Shown piece after piece: positions 1 through 6,684 of a DNA stretch of 10,362 nucleotides (the stretch's first letter is position 1; each line of letters begins with the position of its first letter). Origin of the DNA: Candidatus Dadabacteria bacterium UBA2774. Its GTDB lineage: Bacteria; Desulfobacterota_D; UBA1144; Nemesobacterales; UBA2774. The notes under the pieces are model-generated. The model saw only the letters and a list, made by a program, of their open reading frames with translations. It made no database searches and had not been told where the DNA came from. The position numbers and the translations under genes were made by a program. Location of the stretch: positions 3,374 through 13,735 of the forward strand of contig DEIM01000004.1 of NCBI GenBank assembly GCA_002352485.1. Reading direction: 5' to 3'.

Positions 1-632
1 TGACGGGTATTTTAGTCACAGTACCCTTCATACTCACTTTATTCATCCTTTTCGCAATCGGCAGATGGATTATAGCGTTTGTCAATTCCAAAGCACAGAT
101 ATTCACGGGCGGGCTGCTCGATCAGCTTCACCCCTTAGTCTCACAGACAATCACATTTATTATAGGCGTGCTTGCTACACTCCTGATAGTTCTCATAGTT
201 GGAGCTGTGGCGAGAAACTTTTTGGGCAGAAAATTGGTTGCTTTCGGCGAGTTGCTTATAACCAAGATACCGCTTGCGAGAACCATATACATAGCGATTA
301 AGCAGATCATAGAAACCCTTTTCATGGGAACGGGTATGAAAAACCTGAAGAGGGTAGCCTTGTTCGAATACCCGAGAAAGGGTATTTACTCTATCGGATT
401 TATCACAGGTACGCTCGAGCCCGGAATGCAGCATAATCAAACGGACAAAACGCTTGTCAGCATTTTCGTCCCCACCACACCCAACCCAACCAGCGGGTAT
501 TATATCATGATCCCGCAAGAAGACGTGAAGGAGCTCTCGATATCGGTAGAGGACGCTTTTAGGATCATAATGTCTGCCGGTCTCGCAGCAAGCCAGATTG
601 ATAATGGTGGAAAGGGTACTAAAAACAATTGA
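1..632 (+). CDS. DUF502 family membrane protein (5' end outside the window)
   Basis: The reading frame is open from base 3 to the TAA at 630-632, giving about 209 visible residues. The first residues (TGILVTVPFILTLFIL) match the start of the first membrane helix of the DUF502 family, where they normally come about ten residues after the initiator, so only a short N-terminus is missing. A second hydrophobic helix lies at about visible residues 53-72 (FIIGVLATLLIVLIVGAVA). The soluble part then carries the family pattern: IPLARTIYIAIKQI, FEYPRKGIYSIGFITG and VFVPTTPNPTSGYY-like segments, here SIFVPTTPNPTSGYYIMIP. DUF502 proteins are inner-membrane proteins with no firmly established function. 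The 3' end overlaps tilS by 29 bp, so the two are probably co-transcribed and translationally coupled. Internal GTG or ATG codons such as 168 are not the true start, because conserved sequence lies upstream. Family assignment is confident; function is unknown. Confidence 0.88.
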   Translation, partial: TGILVTVPFILTLFILFAIGRWIIAFVNSKAQIFTGGLLDQLHPLVSQTITFIIGVLATLLIVLIVGAVARNFLGRKLVAFGELLITKIPLARTIYIAIKQIIETLFMGTGMKNLKRVALFEYPRKGIYSIGFITGTLEPGMQHNQTDKTLVSIFVPTTPNPTSGYYIMIPQEDVKELSISVEDAFRIIMSAGLAASQIDNGGKGTKNN

Positions 633-1980
633 GCAATATAAAATGCTCTCGTCCGGAGAGAAAGTTGTAGTTGGCGTCTCCGGTGGGGCAGATTCCATCG
701 CGCTTCTTCACATACTAAGCGAGCTTAAAGACCTAAACCTTGATATTACCGCAGCACATCTGAACCACGGTATCAGGGCGGAGGCGGCGGAAAGGGACTC
801 AGAATTCGTTGAACGAGCCGCAACCGACCTTGGACTTAGGTACGAGCACAAAAAAGTCGATACGTTAGCCTATAAAGAAGAGAAGAAACTCTCACTTGAA
901 GACGCGGCGCGTGAGCTCAGGTATGAGTTTTTTGACGAAGTGCGGGAGAAGCTGGGCGCATCCAAAGTAGCGACCGCCCACACAAAGGACGATCAAGCGG
1001 AGACCGTGCTGATGAGACTACTCAGGGGAAGCGGGCTCAGGGGACTCTCGGGAATCCCGCCTGTCTCAAGAGGCTATTTGATAAGACCGCTTCTTTACTT
1101 CAACCGGAGCGAAATAGAAGAGTACCTCCAATCAAAAGGCGTAGAGTGGGTGGAAGACTCCACAAATACCTCTTTAGAGTTTCTGAGAAACAGGGTGAGA
1201 CAAGAGCTGATCCCCGTACTAACGGAGTATAACCCTCAGCTTACGGATACACTTACAAGAACAGCGGATATACTACGCTCTTATGAGGAGTTTATAAGCG
1301 CGGAAGTAGAGAAGCTTTTTAAGGAGATTTTCGACGAAAACAGTAAAAGAGAATTCCTGGGCAGTCTGGATGCATTCAGAAACAGCCCAAGATCACTCAG
1401 GCTGTCTTGTCTCAGACTCGCGATTGAACGTATGAGCAAAAATCTAAACGCGGTTTCCTATACCCATGTTACAGCGGCGGACGATTTTTTACTTTCAGAC
1501 TCAACTTCTGGTGAGATAGAGTTTCCAGGCGGGACGGTAATAGCAAAGGGCTACGATAAATTCTTAGTAACAGAGAAATCCCGTTTGAGTGATGAGTTTT
1601 CATACGTGATCGATTCCCCAGGAAAATTAAGCTTCCCCGAGTTTGAGGTTGAGATAGAGCCTATAATCTCGGATACTCCGGCAAGCAGAGACGAAAAAAC
1701 GGTTTATTTCTCGGCTCATTCTATCGAATTTCCAATTCAAGTTAGAAGCTTCAAGCCCGGAGACAAATTCATGCCCCTAGGCATGAATAAATTTAAAAAA
1801 GTGCAGGATTACTTTACGGATGTGAAGCTGCCCAGGTTCCTTCGATGCAGGGTGCCTATATTTATTACTAAAGGAGAGATTTTCTGGATAGGAGGCATGA
1901 GAATCGACGAGCGGGTCAAAGTAAAGGAACCTCGTCAAAATACATTAATATTCAAGCTCGTCATGAAAAACTCTTTCTAA
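604..1980 (+). CDS. tilS: tRNA(Ile)-lysidine synthetase TilS
   Basis: TilS uses ATP and lysine to convert C34 of the CAU anticodon of a tRNA-Ile to lysidine. This changes its reading from AUG to AUA and its charging from Met to Ile; the enzyme is cytosolic and generally essential. From ATG 604 the protein has 458 residues. The N-terminal PP-loop ATPase domain shows SGGADS at 26-31, HLNHGIR at 52-58, ATAHTKDDQAET at 123-134, RGSGLRGLSG at 141-150, and EDSTN (184-188) followed by RNRVR (195-199), all hallmark TilS segments. The C-terminal TilS domain is present as RSFKPGDKFMPLGM, then KKVQDYFTDVKLPR and WIGGMRIDERVKV. I prefer ATG 604 to the in-frame TTG at 598 because the usual TilS N-terminus begins a few residues before LKTIEQY. 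No clear Shine-Dalgarno is visible, which fits coupling to the overlapping upstream gene. The stop lies 9 bp from the stop of the convergent ROK gene. Confidence 0.96.
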   Translation: MVERVLKTIEQYKMLSSGEKVVVGVSGGADSIALLHILSELKDLNLDITAAHLNHGIRAEAAERDSEFVERAATDLGLRYEHKKVDTLAYKEEKKLSLEDAARELRYEFFDEVREKLGASKVATAHTKDDQAETVLMRLLRGSGLRGLSGIPPVSRGYLIRPLLYFNRSEIEEYLQSKGVEWVEDSTNTSLEFLRNRVRQELIPVLTEYNPQLTDTLTRTADILRSYEEFISAEVEKLFKEIFDENSKREFLGSLDAFRNSPRSLRLSCLRLAIERMSKNLNAVSYTHVTAADDFLLSDSTSGEIEFPGGTVIAKGYDKFLVTEKSRLSDEFSYVIDSPGKLSFPEFEVEIEPIISDTPASRDEKTVYFSAHSIEFPIQVRSFKPGDKFMPLGMNKFKKVQDYFTDVKLPRFLRCRVPIFITKGEIFWIGGMRIDERVKVKEPRQNTLIFKLVMKNSF

Positions 1981-1989
1981 TAGCCTCCA

Positions 1990-2943
1990 TTATTTTTGCA
2001 GCGCTAAATAACCCGCACCCAAAATACCGGCATCGTCCCCGAGCACGCTTTTTTCTATTTTCAGCTTTTCCATAGGCGCATCGAATCCTCTGATGGCTGC
2101 TTCATCTTCAGCCGTTCGAATGAAAAGATCCCAGGCGTTTGCAATTCCCCCGCCCAGCACCACCATATCCACATCAAGCAGATTTTGAAGAGAAGCAATC
2201 GCTATTCCAAGCGCCTTTCCGACCTCCTGCCATATGCCTAATGCAGTCTCATCCCCACTGAGAGCTGCCTCCATTACAAGCTCTGGTATTTCCCCTGGTC
2301 GCGCGGCCTTCGCCCTATCTCCAAGAGCAGTCGAGATACTCCCGTTCGAAATCGCTTCTGAAACCATGCGTCTTATAGCGTTAGCAGATGCATAGGTTTC
2401 TAAACATCCGTAATTGCCGCATTTACACCTGGGCCCCTCGGAATTTATGGTCATATGCCCGATCTCGCCCCCCATGCCGTGGGCTCCACTCCAAAGCTGC
2501 CCGTTCAGGATCAGCCCTCCTCCGAGCCCTGTCCCAATCGTCATCATAATCATTGAATTCACATCCTTTCCCGCTCCTTTGCGCCATTCTCCAAGCCCCA
2601 CCATATTGGCGTCGTTTTCTATAACGAGCTTAATATCCCCGTCCAACTTTTCTCTTAATACATCCCTGATCGGATAGTTGTGAACACCTTTAATGTTTGG
2701 GGCCGCTGTTATCACCCCTCTTGTCGAGTCTATTATTCCGGGTATACCCAGACCGACTCCGTAAATTTTCTTGTCCCCGCGTATCTTGTCGATGAAATCA
2801 GCCAGATTATCTATTAGCCTCTCTATCCCAAGATTTGCTTCTGAAGGAATCTTCAGCTCATCGACCTGCTCTTCGTCTCCGTCAAGTAACGCTCCCCTCA
2901 TGTTCGTCCCACCTATATCTAGTCCGACCACATATTTATCCAT
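1990..2943 (-). CDS. ROK-family sugar kinase (glucokinase-like)
   Basis: ROK proteins are cytosolic ATP-dependent kinases of glucose, N-acetylglucosamine, N-acetylmannosamine or fructose, or else transcriptional repressors. This 317-residue protein has no N-terminal winged helix, so it is an enzyme. It shows the phosphate-binding DIGGT at 9-13, the catalytic aspartate in IENDAN (D111), the second phosphate loop GTGLGGG at 137-143, and EIGH at 160-163. The ROK zinc site CKCGNYGCLE has cysteines 173, 175 and 180, with H163 as the usual fourth ligand. The E..GH plus NDA set is typical of glucokinase and GlcNAc kinase, but substrate cannot be settled by eye. The start at 2943 (MDKYVVGLDIGG) is preferred over an in-frame ATG 48 bp upstream. 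It has AAAGG seven bases before it, and ROK kinases begin only a few residues before the DIGGT strand. It is transcribed convergently with tilS and divergently from the gene at 3055. Confidence 0.93.
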   Translation of the reverse strand: MDKYVVGLDIGGTNMRGALLDGDEEQVDELKIPSEANLGIERLIDNLADFIDKIRGDKKIYGVGLGIPGIIDSTRGVITAAPNIKGVHNYPIRDVLREKLDGDIKLVIENDANMVGLGEWRKGAGKDVNSMIMMTIGTGLGGGLILNGQLWSGAHGMGGEIGHMTINSEGPRCKCGNYGCLETYASANAIRRMVSEAISNGSISTALGDRAKAARPGEIPELVMEAALSGDETALGIWQEVGKALGIAIASLQNLLDVDMVVLGGGIANAWDLFIRTAEDEAAIRGFDAPMEKLKIEKSVLGDDAGILGAGYLALQK

Positions 2944-2950
2944 ATCTTTT

Positions 2951-2955
2951 CCTTT
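2951..2955 (-). promoter_or_regulatory. Shine-Dalgarno deciding the ROK kinase start
   Basis: Read on the minus strand this is AAAGG, seven bases before the ATG at 2943-2941. It supports initiation at MDKY rather than at the upstream in-frame ATG at 2991, which would add an unconserved 16-residue tail. Confidence 0.6.
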
Positions 2956-3004
2956 AGTCTTGAAATTATTTCCTTTCCAGTAAAATATCATGTTCTGTGA
3001 TAAT

Positions 3005-3034
3005 TTCTAAAACGCAAAGTATTTACTGTATATT
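3005..3034 (+). promoter_or_regulatory. Possible sigma-70-type promoter of the ferredoxin-like gene
   Basis: The divergent gap between the ROK start (2943) and the gene at 3055 is 111 bp and AT-rich. On the plus strand TATATT (3029-3034) matches five of six bases of the -10 consensus. A poor -35 candidate, TTCTAA (3005-3010), lies 18 bp upstream. The -10 position fits a short leader to the ATG at 3055. AT-rich DNA gives such matches by chance, so this is only a suggestion. Confidence 0.25.
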
Positions 3035-3054
3035 AGAAGAACCGGTTAAATGAC

Positions 3055-3951
3055 ATGAGCGCCCACAAGACACTATGCTATGAAAGTTCGATTGAATCGA
3101 AAGAGGAGATGTACGGAACAGCTCCAAGGGCAGGTGTGTGGTTTTTACTTGAGTACAGGGGGCATTGGTCTGGTAAAGCTTATAAAGACGGTAAGATACC
3201 CAAGAGCGTAAAATCCTTTCTGAATAAAGAGCTCAAAGCCATATCCAATTCGCGTCTTCAGCTTATAAAAAAACACAAGAACCCGGACAAACAGCTCAAA
3301 TTTTACTTAGCTGTATCTGATGAATCCGATCCCAGACTATACGAGTTTAGTCTTAACAGCTATGAAGACCTACTGTCGCTTAATATCAAGAAAATTCTAA
3401 AATCCAAAAAACATATCTCGAATGAAAAAATATTTATCATTTGTACAAACGGCGAGTACGACAGATGCTGCGGCAAATTCGGAATGCCGGTATATCTGGA
3501 TATTGCTGGTGGGAAATATGGCCCGCAGACTTGGGAAGCAAACCACATAGGCGGACATAGGTTCGCGTCTACTTTTGTATGCCTGCCACACGGACTGGTT
3601 TACGGGCGCGTCAGAGACGGCAAAAACGCCGAGCAGCTGATGAAACAGTATGAAGAGGGCAAAGTTAAAATAGAGAGCTACCGAGGCCGCTCATGCCAGA
3701 CAAGTGAAGTGCAGGCAGCGGAATACTATCTGAGAAAAGAGACAGGTATACCGGGAATTTCAGAACTTATCTTCAAGAGCTCCAAAAAAAGCGATAAGAA
3801 ATTCAATATCAAATTTCTATCACAGTCCGACAACAAAACCCATCGAGTCAAAATCAAGCAGGACAAGAACGCTGTAAAAGTAATTAAAAGCTGCGGCGAG
3901 AAAGATTCATCTATACCACAGTACGTACTACTTGATTATAAAGTGGATTAA
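3055..3951 (+). CDS. Sucrase/ferredoxin-like family protein, thioredoxin-like [2Fe-2S] (Apd1/Aim32 type)
   Basis: The 298-residue protein carries the signature of the Suc_Fer-like family: CTNGEYDRCCGKFG (from residue 130) and HIGGHRFA (from residue 154), then CLPHGLVYGRV. In the fungal relatives Apd1 and Aim32 this thioredoxin-like fold binds a [2Fe-2S] cluster through two cysteines and two histidines, a non-Rieske bis-histidinyl site. By motif position the likely ligands here are C130 and C139 (nine apart) and H154 and H158 (four apart). The N-terminal GTAPRAGVWFLLEY segment (21-34) is also family-typical. The C-terminal ~60 residues are lysine-rich and not recognised. No signal peptide or membrane helix is seen, so it is probably cytosolic. 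The family name comes from an old potato sucrase report and does not imply sugar cleavage. ATG 3055 is the start; the nearby ATG at 3050 runs into TGA after one codon. The electron partner is unknown. Confidence 0.85.
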   Translation: MSAHKTLCYESSIESKEEMYGTAPRAGVWFLLEYRGHWSGKAYKDGKIPKSVKSFLNKELKAISNSRLQLIKKHKNPDKQLKFYLAVSDESDPRLYEFSLNSYEDLLSLNIKKILKSKKHISNEKIFIICTNGEYDRCCGKFGMPVYLDIAGGKYGPQTWEANHIGGHRFASTFVCLPHGLVYGRVRDGKNAEQLMKQYEEGKVKIESYRGRSCQTSEVQAAEYYLRKETGIPGISELIFKSSKKSDKKFNIKFLSQSDNKTHRVKIKQDKNAVKVIKSCGEKDSSIPQYVLLDYKVD

Positions 3952-4004
3952 ACACAGCCCTTAACTCATGCTGCCGCTTTTTCTCATCCAATAAACCTGC
4001 CTGG

Positions 4005-4895
4005 TTAATCAGAATTGTCAGCAGGTGCAGGATCCGGGCCTGAATTCCCCTGCGACTTAAATTCGCGCAGAAAACGTTTTAAGATGTGCTGCTCCCTTAC
4101 CCACTTTTTTGCAAAAGGTGTCGGGAAACGGAGTATTAGATTTACTCTATTGGGTTCATACATCTCAATTGTCACACGGGGCTCGACTGAGGAAAGACCG
4201 ATATTCAGCTTATACCTGAGGGAATCAAAATGCCTCCTTGCGCTTTCGAGGTAACCCTCACACTCTTCATTTGCCGCTTCCAGTAATATTTCCTCTGCCC
4301 TTTCTATGTCGTCGTCAATCGACATGGGTATAGTCAGCGTGTGGAGAACATAATCTCTCATATAAGACTCGTTAATCAAAGGAGCCGTGAGAAATATATT
4401 GTTGGGAATCGTTATTGAGCGGCCCGAGATTTGGTTTGACCTCTTACCCGGTCCCAATTCCTGTATAGTCGTTGATAAAAAGTTATGATCGAGAACCACG
4501 CCCCTCATCCCGTTAATCTCTATATAGTCACCTACCGAATAAGCATCTGTAGTGGCTCTGAATATCTCCCAGTTTGCGCTTGATATCACTTCTTTAAAAG
4601 CAAGAACTATGGCAAATGCCAAAGCAACAAAAGAGAGTGCTAATGCATGAAGCTCTTTTGACCAGATGAAAATTACACCTGTAATAAATATGAATATCAT
4701 CAGGTTCCGGATATGGATTGCCCTTCTTTTCCTTTTATCGAAGGGAAGGCGCGTTTCAGATGAAAACCCGCGAATCAATAGTGCCTTGAGCAATATTACT
4801 CCAAGGAACAGTAGTATTGTCGAGGTTACATCGATTACAATCGGGTCCGTTAATTTGGGTAAGAAATTAATAATCTTTTCTAGTATCTGATCCAT
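4005..4895 (-). CDS. MscS-family small-conductance mechanosensitive channel
   Basis: MscS channels are inner-membrane heptamers that open under membrane tension and release solutes during hypo-osmotic shock. At 296 residues this is close to the size of E. coli MscS. Three hydrophobic helices are visible at about 18-41, 61-78 and 82-100. The third is rich in Ala and Leu and would be the pore helix. The beta-domain follows with VGDYIEINGMRGVVLDHNFL (121-140), where GDxIxI and GxV are the family hallmarks. TIPNNIFLTAPLIN (162-175) corresponds to the conserved IPN segment. The remaining alpha/beta cytoplasmic domain runs to about residue 280 and ends in a Pro/Asp-rich tail. The start ATG (4895-4893) is preceded on the minus strand by AGGAAAGAG, a good ribosome site. 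It lies downstream of the nitroreductase gene on the same strand with a 148-bp gap, so co-transcription is possible. Calling it mscS itself is not justified, since the family has many paralogues. Confidence 0.92.
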   Translation of the reverse strand: MDQILEKIINFLPKLTDPIVIDVTSTILLFLGVILLKALLIRGFSSETRLPFDKRKRRAIHIRNLMIFIFITGVIFIWSKELHALALSFVALAFAIVLAFKEVISSANWEIFRATTDAYSVGDYIEINGMRGVVLDHNFLSTTIQELGPGKRSNQISGRSITIPNNIFLTAPLINESYMRDYVLHTLTIPMSIDDDIERAEEILLEAANEECEGYLESARRHFDSLRYKLNIGLSSVEPRVTIEMYEPNRVNLILRFPTPFAKKWVREQHILKRFLREFKSQGNSGPDPAPADNSD

Positions 4896-5043
4896 TTACT
4901 CTTTCCTATAACTAAGCTTATAACCATTCAAATAGATATAATAATCACGATTGAGCATAAAACACCCCCGGCACTGAAAATTAAGGAAGGTATGGAATTC
5001 TCGTTGTGATACCTGATTTTTAATATCGGGAATCTGGTGGGAC

Positions 5044-5550
5044 TTATATCCTTTCACCAAACCTATTTAGATGAAACACCTCTTCAGGGCTCCTCCTGAA
5101 TTTGCCTCCTCCCCCGAGGCGCTCGTCGAAATAGCCGAAAGGAAGAACAGTGAGTACGTTCAGATGTGATGGAATTCCAAGATAATTCATAAGCCCCTCT
5201 CTGTCGAGCCTACCGATCCAGCAAGAGCCGAGCTTACGGCTCCAGGCAGTGAGCACCATATTTTGAACAGCGCGCGTGCTGTCAATCTCGTGCCATTTAG
5301 AGGAAGGATCAGTCACGACCACGACTGCGAAACTTACCTTTGACACGAACTTGCCACTCAAACAGAACCTTTCCAAACCCTTAAGCACAGACTTATCGCG
5401 AATAAGGACAAACTCCCAAGGCTGATCGTTATGAGCGCTCGGGGCTAGTCTGCCTGCTTCGAGTACTTCCATTACAACATCTTCAGGCGCCTCTTTTTGG
5501 ATGTAGCTTCTAATAGAGCTTAACGTGCTCACGCACTCAAATACTTCCAT
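5044..5550 (-). CDS. Small nitroreductase-family flavoprotein
   Basis: Nitroreductase-family enzymes are dimeric FMN oxidoreductases that use NAD(P)H to reduce nitro compounds, quinones or enones; some members have quite different roles. This 168-residue protein has the core APSAHNDQPWEFVLI (36-50), the usual phosphate- and flavin-contacting segment. LGSCWIG (107-113) and the C-terminal GKFRRSPEEVF-like tail typical of short members are also present. The N-terminal FMN-binding pair, usually RRSIR, is reduced to SSIR (11-14), so one conserved arginine is missing. The start ATG (5550-5548) has a strong minus-strand site AAAGGAG six bases upstream (5557-5563). It is divergent from the AT-rich HEPN-like gene at 5689, with 138 bp between them, and 148 bp upstream of the MscS gene on the same strand. 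The substrate cannot be inferred. Confidence 0.88.
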   Translation of the reverse strand: MEVFECVSTLSSIRSYIQKEAPEDVVMEVLEAGRLAPSAHNDQPWEFVLIRDKSVLKGLERFCLSGKFVSKVSFAVVVVTDPSSKWHEIDSTRAVQNMVLTAWSRKLGSCWIGRLDREGLMNYLGIPSHLNVLTVLPFGYFDERLGGGGKFRRSPEEVFHLNRFGERI

Positions 5551-5688
5551 AATAGTCTCCTTTTTCCTATATATAATTCGTTGCTGGAATTACGAAATTG
5601 TTTGAAAAATTGTTCACGATGATTAATCTTTAATTAAAATGCTTAAACTGACTAATCACAGGCTAATCCGCCAATAAGGTTATCCAAT
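5551..5688. promoter_or_regulatory. AT-rich divergent control region with small palindromes
   Basis: This gap must hold the start signals of both the nitroreductase gene (leftward) and the HEPN-like gene (rightward). It contains two adjoining perfect palindromes, GATTAATC at 5621-5628 and TTTAATTAAA at 5629-5638. The pentamer TAATC recurs at 5624-5628, 5653-5657 and 5664-5668; the last two copies sit as CTAATC exactly 11 bp apart, about one helical turn. A weak ribosome site AAGG (5676-5679) precedes ATG 5689 by nine bases. No convincing -35/-10 pair stands out in such AT-rich DNA. An operator role for the TAATC sites is inference. Confidence 0.35.
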
Positions 5689-6630
5689 ATGACCGAAGAA
5701 TTTAAATTTGAATTGTTGGAGAATGGACTTGATTTCATCCTCTCTGGTTTAAACTATGTTTCAAGACAAGATAGTAAAAGTGACCTCAAATATGGAATAC
5801 TACATATTTGCTCTGGTATAGAATTAATCATAAAAGAAAGATTAAAAAGAGAACATTGGTCACTTATATTCCATAACATCGAAAATGCAAATGAAGAGTT
5901 ATTAATATCATGTGAGTTCAAAAGTGTTGATTTGAGAAATTGCTTACAAAGATTAAAAAATATATGCAATATATCGATCAATGAGAATGATGAAAAACAT
6001 CTAATTGATTTTAGAAATAAGCGAAATAAATTAGAACATTTTGGAATAAATGACAGTTGGGAGGGAATTTTAAGCTCTTCAGCTAGGGTGGTATCTATAA
6101 TATTAGATTTTATTTCTAACGAACTAGAGCCAGAATATTTCGATCCGATTGAGGAAGAGCATTTTAAGGAGTTGAGGGAAAAAATTAGTTACTTTGATGA
6201 ATTAGTTGAACTTAGAATGGATAGTCTTAAAGAAGACTTAGAAAGTGCTGAAAAAGATGGTCTCTTCACTACTGAATGTCCAATTTGCTACCAAGATACC
6301 CTAATTCTTGGTGATTCACAGACAAGTTGTTTATTTTGTAATTATAAGGCTGAGCCGGAAGATGCAGCAAGACTATGGATCAGCACACATATGAAAATCA
6401 ACGAATATATGATTGTAAAAGATGGCGGAGACTATCCATTATATCTGTGTCCAGAGTGCGATAATAACACATTAGTTGATTCTGAAAAATATATATGCTT
6501 TGCTTGTGGCAACCATTGGGATATATCAACTCTCGATAATTGTTTAGATTGTAACAGGTTATATATACTAAGGGATGATGAACCTCCATTTTGTTATGAC
6601 TGCATTGAATACAAATCAACTAAAGACTAA
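5689..6630 (+). CDS. HEPN-like domain protein with three C-terminal zinc ribbons
   Basis: This 313-residue protein has no name I can give. Residues 1-145 look all-helical (GILHICSGIELIIKERL, 36-52) and end in DFRNKRNKLEHFG. R112-N-K-L-E-H117 within it is the RX4H motif, with Asn after Arg, of HEPN domains, many of which are metal-independent RNases in toxin-antitoxin and antiviral systems. An acidic helical linker (about 153-190) follows. Three zinc-ribbon-like cysteine sets come next: C197/C200 with C214/C217, C254/C257 with C270/C273, and C285/C288 with C302/C305, each pair a CxxC. Zinc ribbons commonly bind nucleic acid or protein. No signal peptide or membrane helix is seen. Two counted 60-base lines are 25% and 27% G+C, far below neighbouring genes, which suggests transfer. 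It stands alone between a divergent nitroreductase and a peroxiredoxin, with no antitoxin-like partner. The fold and cysteine sets are well supported; RNase or defence activity is inference. Confidence 0.75.
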   Translation: MTEEFKFELLENGLDFILSGLNYVSRQDSKSDLKYGILHICSGIELIIKERLKREHWSLIFHNIENANEELLISCEFKSVDLRNCLQRLKNICNISINENDEKHLIDFRNKRNKLEHFGINDSWEGILSSSARVVSIILDFISNELEPEYFDPIEEEHFKELREKISYFDELVELRMDSLKEDLESAEKDGLFTTECPICYQDTLILGDSQTSCLFCNYKAEPEDAARLWISTHMKINEYMIVKDGGDYPLYLCPECDNNTLVDSEKYICFACGNHWDISTLDNCLDCNRLYILRDDEPPFCYDCIEYKSTKD

Positions 6631-6684
6631 AAGTTTATTTTACAAAATAGAAACTGCTACTCAATATTTAGTTTTATTATCAAT

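Noticed and set aside
141..698. Minus-strand open frame of 185 codons
   Set aside because: It lies opposite the DUF502 and tilS genes, whose conserved motifs are clear, and its product shows no recognisable domain.
2414..2677. Plus-strand open frame rich in Pro and Ser inside the ROK kinase
   Set aside because: It is antisense to the zinc site and phosphate loops of the kinase; the composition is typical of a shadow frame.
3050..3058. ATG just before the ferredoxin-like gene as an alternative start
   Set aside because: It reads ATG ACA TGA and stops after two codons in another frame.
5012..5035. Small hairpin CCTGAT / ATCGGG downstream of the nitroreductase gene
   Set aside because: The stem is six pairs with a G-T wobble and has no T-run in either direction, so it is too weak to call a terminator.
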